Positions 50,494 through 60,367 of a DNA stretch of 64,000 nt are shown one piece after another; position 1 is the first letter of the stretch, and each line of letters begins with the position of its first letter. The notes beneath the pieces are model-generated. The model was not told where the DNA came from and ran no database searches. It saw nothing but the letters and a program-made list of their open reading frames with translations. The position numbers were made by a program, and so were the translations under genes. This stretch comes from Bdellovibrionales bacterium GWA1_52_35 (lineage in GTDB: Bacteria; Bdellovibrionota; UBA1018): the NCBI GenBank assembly GCA_001769805.1, contig MEPO01000002.1, forward strand, positions 1 to 64,000, read 5' to 3'.

Positions 50494-51867
50494 GTGGCCA
50501 AACCGACCGCAAATTCAAAAGAGATTATCCTGAACTCCGAAGAGTTGTTCTTTTCCCGTACTGACGAGAAGGGAATCATTCTGTCCGGCAATGACATCTT
50601 CGTGAAAGTGAGCGGCTACCGACGCGAAGAACTCATTCAGAATCCCCACAATATTGTCCGGCACCCTGACATGCCCAAAGCGGTTTTCAAACTCTTCTGG
50701 CAAACGATCCAGGCGCAGCAGCCCATTTGTGCGTACGTCAAGAACATGGCCGCTGACGGGAGTTATTACTGGGTATTTGCAACGGCATTTCCACTGCCGG
50801 GCAATGGTTACCTTTCGGTACGAATCAAGCCGAGCGCGCCTTTCTTCAGCCTGGTCAAGGAGCTTTATCCTAAAATCATCGAGAAGGAAAAACGCGAGGG
50901 GATTGAGGCCGGTCTGCTGTTCTTGAAGGAAGCGCTCAAGCAGAAGGGGTTGGATTCTTACGAGCAGTTCATGGGACGCGCCATCGTGGATGAGGTTCGC
51001 GCTCGTGCAGGAATGGCGCGGCAGCGCAGCGGCCAGAGAGGCGGCGGCGAGAGTCAGGCAATGGCCCTGCTTCGTGAGATGAGTCAGAAATGTACAATGA
51101 ATTCAGACAAAAATGCGCTGATCTTTTCCAAACTGGATGATTTCGCGCGAGTGAATTCCGAACTGACCCAGAAATCGGCGTTTATTCTCAAATCTTTCAA
51201 AAATCTCGATTTACTTGCAATCAACATGTCCACTGCCGCTAAGCGCCTGGGCTCAATGGGGGCGACCCTGGTCGCCGTGGCTGACGGGATCACCAAATCC
51301 GCTGGAGAGTTCAAGGGCGATCTGAACCGGTTCAATGCTTCCGCAAAGAAAGTGGCCATGGCTATCGAAGCCGCCGCATTCCGCATTGCCGCCTCACAGC
51401 TGCAGGTGGACATGATTGATTTCTATATTCAGGAAACATTACAGAAATGGAGCAACAGCGCGCCTAACCCGGAAGAGCTACAGGACATGAAAACAAATTT
51501 GGAATACCTGGTCGGGCTTTCCAGTGACTTGACCAGCAGGTTGCAGGCCGAAATGGGCGAGCTGAAGCAGGTTTTGACCCAGATCGGGGCGGATTCCGAA
51601 CAGCTCCGGGGCACGATTAATGGCGTGGAAATCATCCGTAAAACCGGGGTGATCGAAGCAGCACAGGTGAACAACGAAGGTGGTGAGTTCACCACGTATT
51701 TCCGGGTGATGAATCAGCTGGTCGGCGAAACTTCGCGACAGCTGGCTACTTTCAGTGATGCTGTTCGTATATCCGTTCAGAATATTGAAGAAATTATTCC
51801 TGCTTTGAACAAAATTTCGGGAGCATTCGCTGAACTGCGCCGAAGCAACGAGCAACTCGCTATTTGA
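50494..51867 (+). CDS. PAS domain protein with degenerate chemoreceptor signalling domain
   Basis: A 457-aa soluble protein from GTG 50494. The N-terminus is an Aer-like PAS domain (FFSRTDEKGIILSGNDIFV, SGYRREELIQNPHNIVRHPDMP, ADGSYYWVFATAFPL), the type that binds FAD in aerotaxis receptors. A helical linker leads to a region that aligns with the MCP tip but is changed: LDLLAINMSTAAKRLG replaces the standard TNLLALNAAIEAARAG and AVADGITKSA replaces AVVADEVRKLA. The residues that contact CheW and CheA are not conserved, so it probably signals differently. No transmembrane helix is seen. Its stop overlaps plsC by 8 bp. Confidence 0.7.
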   Translation: MAKPTANSKEIILNSEELFFSRTDEKGIILSGNDIFVKVSGYRREELIQNPHNIVRHPDMPKAVFKLFWQTIQAQQPICAYVKNMAADGSYYWVFATAFPLPGNGYLSVRIKPSAPFFSLVKELYPKIIEKEKREGIEAGLLFLKEALKQKGLDSYEQFMGRAIVDEVRARAGMARQRSGQRGGGESQAMALLREMSQKCTMNSDKNALIFSKLDDFARVNSELTQKSAFILKSFKNLDLLAINMSTAAKRLGSMGATLVAVADGITKSAGEFKGDLNRFNASAKKVAMAIEAAAFRIAASQLQVDMIDFYIQETLQKWSNSAPNPEELQDMKTNLEYLVGLSSDLTSRLQAEMGELKQVLTQIGADSEQLRGTINGVEIIRKTGVIEAAQVNNEGGEFTTYFRVMNQLVGETSRQLATFSDAVRISVQNIEEIIPALNKISGAFAELRRSNEQLAI

Positions 51868-52579
51868 CAGAAAAAGTCGAGAGTTCCTGCTGCATTCTCG
51901 CCCGGGTCGCTTCCGACAGAGCGTCAATTGCGTCCTTGGTCATTCCGCTTGTCTCAATCGGAGGAAGGATGCTGACCTGCACGGTGCCGCTCCGGGAATT
52001 GTGGCGCTCGGCATTCCATATTGTCTGGAGGGGTGAAAACACGATCGGAACCACCGGGACCTGGGCTGCAATCGCCATCTGAAATGGTCCGCGTTTGAAC
52101 GGCAACAGTGTGCCTCCCTGATGATTTCGCGTTCCTTCCGGGAAGATCAGAACGGAGGCATTCCGTTCCTTTGTTTCCTGGGCTACTTGCGCCAGAATCG
52201 ACAGGCCGCCGCGCGCCTTCTTTCGGTCAATCAGAATGTTTCCGGCAGCGACAAAGAACAGACCGAAAAACGGTACCCACTGAATTTGCTTTTTGCCGAT
52301 GATGACTGTTCCTTCCGGAATGAAATGTCCGAACAGAACAACTTCAAGGGCACTCTGATGGTTGGAGACATAGATGCAGGGGCGCTTGACCCGCAAATTC
52401 TCGAGACCCTGAATATGCATGCGAATTCCCATGAATGTCAGGATCGGCCAGGCCAAAATACGTCCGGTCAGGGAATTCAGGCGGGGATTGCCCCAAAACA
52501 GAAGAAAGAACGGAGTGCCCAGACAAAAAACCAGGCTTCCCCAGAGCAAAATGAAAAACAGATTGCAGTAATATTTCAA
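51860..52579 (-). CDS. plsC: 1-acyl-sn-glycerol-3-phosphate acyltransferase
   Basis: A 239-aa PlsC family protein that acylates lysophosphatidate to phosphatidate. An N-terminal hydrophobic helix (about 5-28) precedes YVSNHQSALEVVL, where the HX4D position is Glu, a variant also found in proteobacterial PlsC proteins, then FFVAAGNILIDR, the FPEGTRN motif and VPVVPIVFSP. The start seems to be TTG 52577-52579. The gene begins 15 bp after the bipA stop, so it is in the bipA transcript. Confidence 0.88.
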   Translation of the reverse strand: MKYYCNLFFILLWGSLVFCLGTPFFLLFWGNPRLNSLTGRILAWPILTFMGIRMHIQGLENLRVKRPCIYVSNHQSALEVVLFGHFIPEGTVIIGKKQIQWVPFFGLFFVAAGNILIDRKKARGGLSILAQVAQETKERNASVLIFPEGTRNHQGGTLLPFKRGPFQMAIAAQVPVVPIVFSPLQTIWNAERHNSRSGTVQVSILPPIETSGMTKDAIDALSEATRARMQQELSTFSVK

Positions 52580-52594
52580 AATTGAAGTTTCCGC

Positions 52595-54508
<1,914 letters not shown>

Positions 54509-54713
54509 ATGGAGTTGGGGGAATGTAGATGAATCCGCTCCAGATTGATAGCGCAAAGCAACAAAGTGGCCAAAAATTTCAGGGCGGCTGGATCAGCGTC
54601 AATAATACATCGCCTGGAGTATATCCCAATATATTCCCCTGTTCTAACCCGTTTACTAGCTAAGCTGTTGGGCTTACCATTAATTTAAATAACATTCGTG
54701 AGGTACGTAAGTG

Positions 54714-55712
54714 ATGGGTGCAAAACCTAAATTGAGCATGTATTGGGCGGCTTCCTGCGGTGGTTGTGAGATCGCATTGGTTAATCTCAATGAAAAAATA
54801 CTCGCGGTGGACGCGGCTTTTGATTTCATGTTTTGTCCGTGCCTTCTGGATACCAAAAAGAAGGACATCGAAGCACTTCCGGACGGCGATATTGCGATCA
54901 CTCTTTTTAACGGTTCGCTGAGAACTGAAGAAAACCGGGAAATGGCGCACCTCATGCGCAAGAAATCTAAAATTCTGATCGCTTTCGGCTCCTGCTCTTC
55001 CGCAGGTTGCGTGACAGCGTTGGGAAACCTGTCTCCAAAAGGGGAAAATTTCAAAACCATCTATCTCGATAGCCCCTCGGTTGATAACCCGAAGGGAATC
55101 ATCCCGACTCCGCATACCACCGTACCGGAGGGGGTTCTGGAGCTCCCCGCCTACCTTGACCGGGTGAAGTCTCTCGCTCAGGAGGTCGACGTGGATTACT
55201 TCATCCCGGGCTGCCCACCCGAGCCGCATCAGATCTGGAGCGTGATTCAAGCGGTCACTTCCGGCAAACCCCTTCCGCCCAAGGGCAGTGTTCTGGGGGG
55301 CGGTACTTCCAGTGTTTGTGAGGAATGCAGCCGGACCCGAGGTGACAAGAAGATCAAGGAGCTTCGCCGGACTTTTGATTTCAAGCCGGAACCCGACCTC
55401 TGCCTGCTCGAACAGGGCTTAATTTGCATGGGGATCGCCACGCGCAACGGTTGCGGAGCGCTCTGTCCGAAAGTCAACATGCCGTGCACCGGCTGCTATG
55501 GCCCGCCGGAAGGCGTTGAGGACCAAGGCGCGAAAATGATCGGTGCCTTGGGTTCTATAGTGGATGTCGAAGGACTCAAAGAACTCAAAGAAGAAGAGAT
55601 CAATACAAAAGTGGATGAGTGGATTCGCTCCATTCCTGATCTGGCGGGCACTTTTTACAAATACACTTTGGCAGAATCCCTGTTGAATCAGCTGAAAGGG
55701 CGAAAAAAATGA
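54714..55712 (+). CDS. mvhG: [NiFe] hydrogenase small subunit (MvhG-like)
   Basis: A 332-aa small subunit of a group-3-type [NiFe] hydrogenase. It carries the iron-sulfur Cys residues: Cys15 and Cys18 in AASCGGCE, then the GSCSSAGC block, the PGCPPEPHQIW segment, CEECSRTRGDK and a further Cys-rich block GCGALCPKVNMPCTGC. No signal peptide or Tat motif is present, so the enzyme is cytosolic, as for methyl-viologen-reducing hydrogenases (MvhADG). ATG 54714 is used (GTG 54711 is possible). Its stop overlaps the start of the large subunit as ATGA. It is the first gene of the operon; a 205-bp region separates it from bipA. Confidence 0.93.
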   Translation: MGAKPKLSMYWAASCGGCEIALVNLNEKILAVDAAFDFMFCPCLLDTKKKDIEALPDGDIAITLFNGSLRTEENREMAHLMRKKSKILIAFGSCSSAGCVTALGNLSPKGENFKTIYLDSPSVDNPKGIIPTPHTTVPEGVLELPAYLDRVKSLAQEVDVDYFIPGCPPEPHQIWSVIQAVTSGKPLPPKGSVLGGGTSSVCEECSRTRGDKKIKELRRTFDFKPEPDLCLLEQGLICMGIATRNGCGALCPKVNMPCTGCYGPPEGVEDQGAKMIGALGSIVDVEGLKELKEEEINTKVDEWIRSIPDLAGTFYKYTLAESLLNQLKGRKK

Positions 55713-57199
55713 AACGCATATCGATCGATCCGATCACCCGGCTCGAAGGTCACGGCAAAATCGAAATCTTTTTGGATGACGCCGGAGAGGTGGCCAATAC
55801 TTACTTCCAGGTGCCTGAACTGCGCGGCTTTGAGCAGTTTTGCATCGGTCGCCTGGCCGAAGACATGCCGCAAATCACGAATCGTATTTGTGGAGTGTGC
55901 CCTGAAGCACATCATATTGCGTCTGTGAAGGCTTTGGATCAGCTTTTTGGCGTGGAGCCCACTTCAGCCGGCAAGAAAATTCGTGAGCTGCTGTACATGG
56001 CGTTTTTTGTCACTGATCATACGACGCATTTTTATGCCTTGGGTGGGCCCGACTTCATTGTGGGGCCGGATGCTCCGCCTTCGGAGCGGAATATCCTAGG
56101 GGTCGTCCGCAAGGTGGGCCTGGAAATTGGAACGCAGGTCATAGAATGCCGGGCACGGAATCACCACGTGATCAAGATGCTGGGTGGGCGTGGCGTTCAT
56201 CCGGCCGCAGGCCAGCCGGGGGGCTGGTCCAAATCGATTACCGAAGCCGAGAGAGTGGAAATCGAAGCTACCGCTCGCAAGAACATCGATTTCGCGCTTT
56301 TTAGTCTGAAGGCTTTTGATGATATCGTTCTCAAGAACAAAACGTATCTCGACCTGGTGACTTCCGATATCTATCTGCACAAAACCTATTACATGGGCCT
56401 GGTGAACAAGAAAAACCAGGTGAACTTTTATGACGGTACCGTCCGGGTCATCGATCCTGATGGCAAGGAGATCCTGAATTATCATCCGAATGATTATCTC
56501 AAGCACATCGCCGAGCACGTGGAACCGTGGACTTATCTGAAATTCCCGTATCTCAAGAAGATCGGCTGGAAGGGCTTTGAAGAAGGCAAAAACAGCGGGG
56601 TTTATTGCGCCTCGCCTCTGTCCCGGCTGAACTGCTCGGACTCCCTGGCCACTCCGCTGGCCCAGCAGCATTTCGAGCGCTTCTACGAGACTTTCGGTTC
56701 GAAGAAGGTGGACGGCAGGTATCAGCCCGTTCATTTCCGGCTGGCAACGCATTGGGCCCGACTGATCGAGCTTCTGTATGCCGCCGAAAACATGCTCGTG
56801 CTTGCGACAGATCCCGAGATCACGTCTCCGGATGTCCGCAATGTCCCGAGCGCTTCGAAAATTGTCGGAGAAGGGGTGGGCTGTGTGGAAGCTCCCCGGG
56901 GAACGCTGACTCATCACTATGCTTCTGACAAACGGGGTGTTCTCACGAAAGTGAACCTCATTGTCGGCACAACCAATAACTATGCCGTGATGTCCATGTC
57001 GATCAAGCGCGCGGCCCAGAAGCTGATCTCCAAGGGCAAGGTGATCGATAACGGAATCCTCAACAAGATCGAAATGGCATTCCGTCTCTATGATCCATGC
57101 CTTTCGTGCGCCACTCACGCGATCGGGAAGATGCCCCTCGTGGTCAATATCCGCAATGCGGATGGTACGCTCAAAGAAGAGCTGAGAAGAGACGCATGA
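55709..57199 (+). CDS. mvhA: [NiFe] hydrogenase large subunit (MvhA-like)
   Basis: A 496-aa catalytic subunit. The nickel-binding L1 motif is RICGVCPEAHH (Cys61, Cys64) and the L2 motif is YDPCLSCATH (Cys464, Cys467), so all four nickel ligands are present and the enzyme should be active after maturation. The protein continues for 26 residues after the His of DPCxxCxxH; this tail is normally removed by a maturation protease, and the next gene encodes one. Size and motifs fit group 3c hydrogenases, which pass electrons to MvhD and HdrA. The start overlaps the small-subunit stop. Confidence 0.94.
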   Translation: MKRISIDPITRLEGHGKIEIFLDDAGEVANTYFQVPELRGFEQFCIGRLAEDMPQITNRICGVCPEAHHIASVKALDQLFGVEPTSAGKKIRELLYMAFFVTDHTTHFYALGGPDFIVGPDAPPSERNILGVVRKVGLEIGTQVIECRARNHHVIKMLGGRGVHPAAGQPGGWSKSITEAERVEIEATARKNIDFALFSLKAFDDIVLKNKTYLDLVTSDIYLHKTYYMGLVNKKNQVNFYDGTVRVIDPDGKEILNYHPNDYLKHIAEHVEPWTYLKFPYLKKIGWKGFEEGKNSGVYCASPLSRLNCSDSLATPLAQQHFERFYETFGSKKVDGRYQPVHFRLATHWARLIELLYAAENMLVLATDPEITSPDVRNVPSASKIVGEGVGCVEAPRGTLTHHYASDKRGVLTKVNLIVGTTNNYAVMSMSIKRAAQKLISKGKVIDNGILNKIEMAFRLYDPCLSCATHAIGKMPLVVNIRNADGTLKEELRRDA

Positions 57200-57687
57200 A
57201 AACGATCATCATCGGGCTGGGCAATCCGATCCTGACGGATGACAGCGTCGGAATCAAAGTTGCGAGAAGGCTGCGGGATTTACCGGAAGTCCAGGAAGCG
57301 GGCATCGAGGTCCTGGAGCTTTACGCCGGCGGCATCCGTTTGATCGAGGCGCTTCGCGGCTATGAGCGGGCCTTGATCGTGGATGCAATGACCACGGGGC
57401 AGAATCAGCCAGGAACAATTCGCGAATTCTCATCGATTGAGCAGCTCATGACCCGAAATTCGATTTGCCTGCACGACATGGACCTGCCCATGGCCCTCGA
57501 GCTGGCCAAAATCGCAGGAGTAAAAATTCCGGAGCAAATCAAAATCTGGGGCATTGAAGCCAAGGACGTCGAGAATTTCAGTGAAGAACTGACTGAAGAC
57601 GTGCGTTCCGCCGTCGGTACGGTAGTGGGAAGAGTGCTAACAGAATTACACTTGGCAACGCCAAGACGAGCAGAGGCAAACTTATGA
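57196..57687 (+). CDS. Hydrogenase maturation endopeptidase
   Basis: A 163-aa HycI/HyaD-type protease that trims the C-terminal tail of the large subunit after nickel insertion. It begins MKTIIIGLGNPILTDD with the conserved Gly-Asn-Pro and Asp, has YAGGIRLIEALRGYERALIVDAM and a LHDMDLPMALELA segment with His, the usual nickel-sensing residues (Glu/Asp at GNPILTDD, Asp in VDAM, His in LHDMD). ATG 57196 overlaps the mvhA stop; the frame open from 57097 lies inside mvhA. Hyp accessory genes are not in the window. Confidence 0.9.
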   Translation: MKTIIIGLGNPILTDDSVGIKVARRLRDLPEVQEAGIEVLELYAGGIRLIEALRGYERALIVDAMTTGQNQPGTIREFSSIEQLMTRNSICLHDMDLPMALELAKIAGVKIPEQIKIWGIEAKDVENFSEELTEDVRSAVGTVVGRVLTELHLATPRRAEANL

Positions 57688-59645
57688 AAGTCGGCGTAGT
57701 ATTTTGCAAGTGCGGTACAGCAATCACAGAAAAAATTGATGCGGACCAGGTCCAGCAGCGATTGAAGAAGCTCTATCCAGATGTGGATTTTGTCACAGTG
57801 GATCTTGCCTGTTCGGAAGGCGGGAAGGAATTCGTCGAAGCCTATTTGAAGGACAAGGGCATTGATCGAATGGTGATTTCAGCCTGCTCGCCCCGGGATC
57901 ACGAAAATACCTTCAAGGGCTGCATGCATCGCGCGGGACGCAATCCCTATCTGATGCAGATGGTGAATGCGCGGGAGCAGATCGCCTGGGTGACGGCTGA
58001 CAAAGTCGCCGCAACCGACAAGGCGGTTCGCTATCTGGATGCGGCAGTTCGCCGGGTGATGCTGCATGACAAACTGGAGTCCAAGCAGCTGGATATCTGT
58101 CCGGATGTACTCATTATCGGCGCAGGGCCGGCGGGCCTTAAGACCGCCCTGACCCTTGCAGAGTCCGGCCGCAAAGTCATTATCGTGGAAAAAACACCGG
58201 TCATCGGCGGTATGCCAGTTCGTTACGAAGATACTTTTCCAAAAATGGAATGCGGCCCCTGCATGCTGGAGCCGATCATGGGGGATATCCTTCACGGTCC
58301 TCATTCAGCGGACATCGAGTTGCTGACCATGGCGGAAGTACAGGGCGTCGTGGGATCTTATGGTAATTTCATCGTGCAGATCAAACAGCGGCCGCGCTAT
58401 GTTGATCCGCATAAATGCATCGGGTGCGGCGAGTGCACGGCTCCGTGTCCGGTCTCGACCAAGAATCCTTTTAATTACAATCTGGATGAAAAGAAAGCGG
58501 TGGGCTTCACCTTTGCGGGGGCGCTCCCAAATTCCGTCTACATTGATCCAGAGGCCTGTGTTCGATTCAAAGGTGAGTCTTGTCAGCTTTGCAAGGACGC
58601 CTGCCCGGTGGAAGGTGCCTTCGTCTTTGACGACAAAGAGCGCGTTCTTGAGCGAAATGTCGGTGCGATTGCGGTGATGATCGGCTCGGAAGTCTATGAC
58701 TGCTCCAGAATTCCAAACCTGGGCTACGGCAAGTTCCCGGAAGTTTACAACAGCGTTGAATTTGAACGGATCCTTTCATCCACAGGTCCGACAAGCGGAG
58801 AAATCAAGTCACGGACTGGCAAGCCTCCGGAAAATGTAGCGATTGTCCACTGTGTGGGCAGTCTCGATTCCAAACACAAGGATTACTGTTCGAGTGTCTG
58901 TTGCCAGGCGGCCTTCAAGTTCAGTCACCTGATTGACAAACGTGTTCCGACCGCCAAGATCACGCATTTTTTCAAGGAGCTCGTCGTGCCCGGGAAAGAG
59001 GAGTTCCATCTTTTTCACGAAGCTCAAAACAATACTAAAACGAAGTTGATACGCTACGGTTCGATTGAGGAGCTGAAGGTCTCCGGAAGCGGTGAGCGGA
59101 TTTCGATGGAACATCCCAATGGCAAGGGCGCCACGGAGAAAACCATTTTCGACATGGTTGTCCTTTGCCCAGCTATGATTCCTGCCGAGGACACCGCTAA
59201 AGTCGGCAAGCTTCTGGAACTGACGCAGGATAAAGCCGGCTTTTTTGATGAAATGCACGGGCGAATGGATTCGTCTCTCAGTAAGGTCAAAGGCGTATGC
59301 CTGGCAGGAACGTGCCAGGCTCCCGGGGATATTCAAAGATCTATCAATCAGGGGCTGGCTGCGGCTGGAACGATTCTTTCGGGACTGGTCCCCGGTCGAA
59401 AATTGGAAATCGATCCAATCAAAGCCTCTGTCGATGCTGCTCGTTGCTCGGGCTGCCGTGTTTGCAACAGTGTCTGTCCTTACAAGGCGATCAGTTTTGA
59501 TCCGGCCAAAAAGATATCTCACGTGAACGAGGTGCTCTGCATGGGATGCGGAACCTGTGTAGCAGCCTGCCCAGTCGGGGTCATCAAAGGGAATCATTTC
59601 TCGAATCAGGAAATAATGGCGGAAATAGACGGAGTTCTCTCATGA
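57684..59645 (+). CDS. hdrA: Heterodisulfide reductase subunit A-like flavoprotein
   Basis: A 653-aa HdrA. It has the N-terminal Cys pair (Cys8, Cys10) and the FAD-binding GAGPAG motif at 146-151 followed by VEKTPVIGGMPVRYEDTFPKM. The first ferredoxin site is Cys245, Cys248, Cys251, Cys255; the next cluster region has Cys292, Cys300, Cys303, Cys307. Two C-terminal [4Fe-4S] sites are Cys588/591/594/598 and Cys619/622/625/629. HdrA carries the flavin that splits electron pairs in MvhADG-HdrABC. The catalytic partners HdrB and HdrC are absent here, so the second acceptor is unknown. The start overlaps the protease stop. Confidence 0.92.
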   Translation: MKVGVVFCKCGTAITEKIDADQVQQRLKKLYPDVDFVTVDLACSEGGKEFVEAYLKDKGIDRMVISACSPRDHENTFKGCMHRAGRNPYLMQMVNAREQIAWVTADKVAATDKAVRYLDAAVRRVMLHDKLESKQLDICPDVLIIGAGPAGLKTALTLAESGRKVIIVEKTPVIGGMPVRYEDTFPKMECGPCMLEPIMGDILHGPHSADIELLTMAEVQGVVGSYGNFIVQIKQRPRYVDPHKCIGCGECTAPCPVSTKNPFNYNLDEKKAVGFTFAGALPNSVYIDPEACVRFKGESCQLCKDACPVEGAFVFDDKERVLERNVGAIAVMIGSEVYDCSRIPNLGYGKFPEVYNSVEFERILSSTGPTSGEIKSRTGKPPENVAIVHCVGSLDSKHKDYCSSVCCQAAFKFSHLIDKRVPTAKITHFFKELVVPGKEEFHLFHEAQNNTKTKLIRYGSIEELKVSGSGERISMEHPNGKGATEKTIFDMVVLCPAMIPAEDTAKVGKLLELTQDKAGFFDEMHGRMDSSLSKVKGVCLAGTCQAPGDIQRSINQGLAAAGTILSGLVPGRKLEIDPIKASVDAARCSGCRVCNSVCPYKAISFDPAKKISHVNEVLCMGCGTCVAACPVGVIKGNHFSNQEIMAEIDGVLS

Positions 59646-60046
59646 CATTCGAACCGAAGATCGTTGGCTTTCTCTGTAACTGGTGCTCCTACGCGGGTGC
59701 CGACAAGGCGGGCGCCTCCCAGATGCAGTATCCGCCAAATGTAAACGTGATCCGGGTGATGTGCAGTGGGCGCGTCGATCCCCAGCTTGTTTTGAAGAGC
59801 TTCAAGGCGGGAGCGGATGGAGTATTGATTCTGGCCTGTCATCCCAAGGACTGCCACTACAAGGAAGGCAATTATCGCGCCGCGAGCCGCAACCGGGTGC
59901 TTCTCCAGCTGCTTCAGCAGTTCGGGATACCCGAAGAGCGTTGCAGATTTGATTACGTATCGGCCGGCGAGGGTGAAAGATTTTCGAAAGTGATCGGCGA
60001 AACGGTTGAGGCCGTTCGCGCGCTTGGACCTTTGGAGTTGCAGTAA
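59642..60046 (+). CDS. mvhD: Methyl-viologen-reducing hydrogenase delta subunit
   Basis: A 134-aa MvhD. The conserved GFLCNWCSYAGAD (Cys12, Cys15), VMCSGRVDP and ACHPKDCHYKEGN blocks bind a [2Fe-2S] cluster and form the contact between hydrogenase and HdrA. Length is normal. ATG 59642 overlaps the hdrA stop as ATGA. Its presence fixes the electron route as hydrogenase to MvhD to HdrA, as known for methanogen and sulfate-reducer complexes. Confidence 0.94.
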   Translation: MTFEPKIVGFLCNWCSYAGADKAGASQMQYPPNVNVIRVMCSGRVDPQLVLKSFKAGADGVLILACHPKDCHYKEGNYRAASRNRVLLQLLQQFGIPEERCRFDYVSAGEGERFSKVIGETVEAVRALGPLELQ

Positions 60047-60067
60047 ACCGTAAAATAGGAGCGAAAA

Positions 60068-60289
60068 ATGGCCGTACAGATACTTGATGCCCGTGGATTG
60101 AAATGCCCCCAGCCGACCCTTAAAGTGACTGCGATGGCAGTCAAAATGAAGCCCGGTGAAATTCTTGAAGTGGTTGCGGATTGCTCCACTTTTGAGAAGG
60201 ATGTCAGGGATTGGGTGACGAGATCCAAAAAAGTCCTTCTTTGGATGCGTGAAGAGGGAGCTGCCAAGCGTTGCCAAATCCAGTTTTAA
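60068..60289 (+). CDS. tusA: TusA-family sulfur carrier protein
   Basis: A 73-aa TusA/SirA/YeeD-like protein. The active Cys13 is in DARGLKCPQPTLKV (CPxP motif) near the N-terminus, followed by the usual beta-alpha-beta-alpha order. TusA proteins carry persulfide sulfur. It begins 21 bp after mvhD with AGGAG upstream, so it belongs to the hydrogenase-HdrA operon. TusA is linked to Hdr-like complexes in sulfur oxidisers, which hints at a sulfur compound as acceptor, but the link here is an inference from position. Confidence 0.85.
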   Translation: MAVQILDARGLKCPQPTLKVTAMAVKMKPGEILEVVADCSTFEKDVRDWVTRSKKVLLWMREEGAAKRCQIQF

Positions 60290-60367
60290 CTGGCATTTCT
60301 GGCAAATTTACCGTGATTCGATCTGTGGCGAGGCCGCAGACGGAGCAACTTATGCGAAAGGGCTCAA

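Noticed and set aside
54640-54713. Sigma-54 promoter before the hydrogenase operon
   Set aside because: TTGGGCTTACC is only a weak match, and the -12 GC element is missing at the right spacing. No promoter is called.
56096-57118. A 340-aa minus-strand open frame
   Set aside because: Antisense to mvhA; no recognisable motif.
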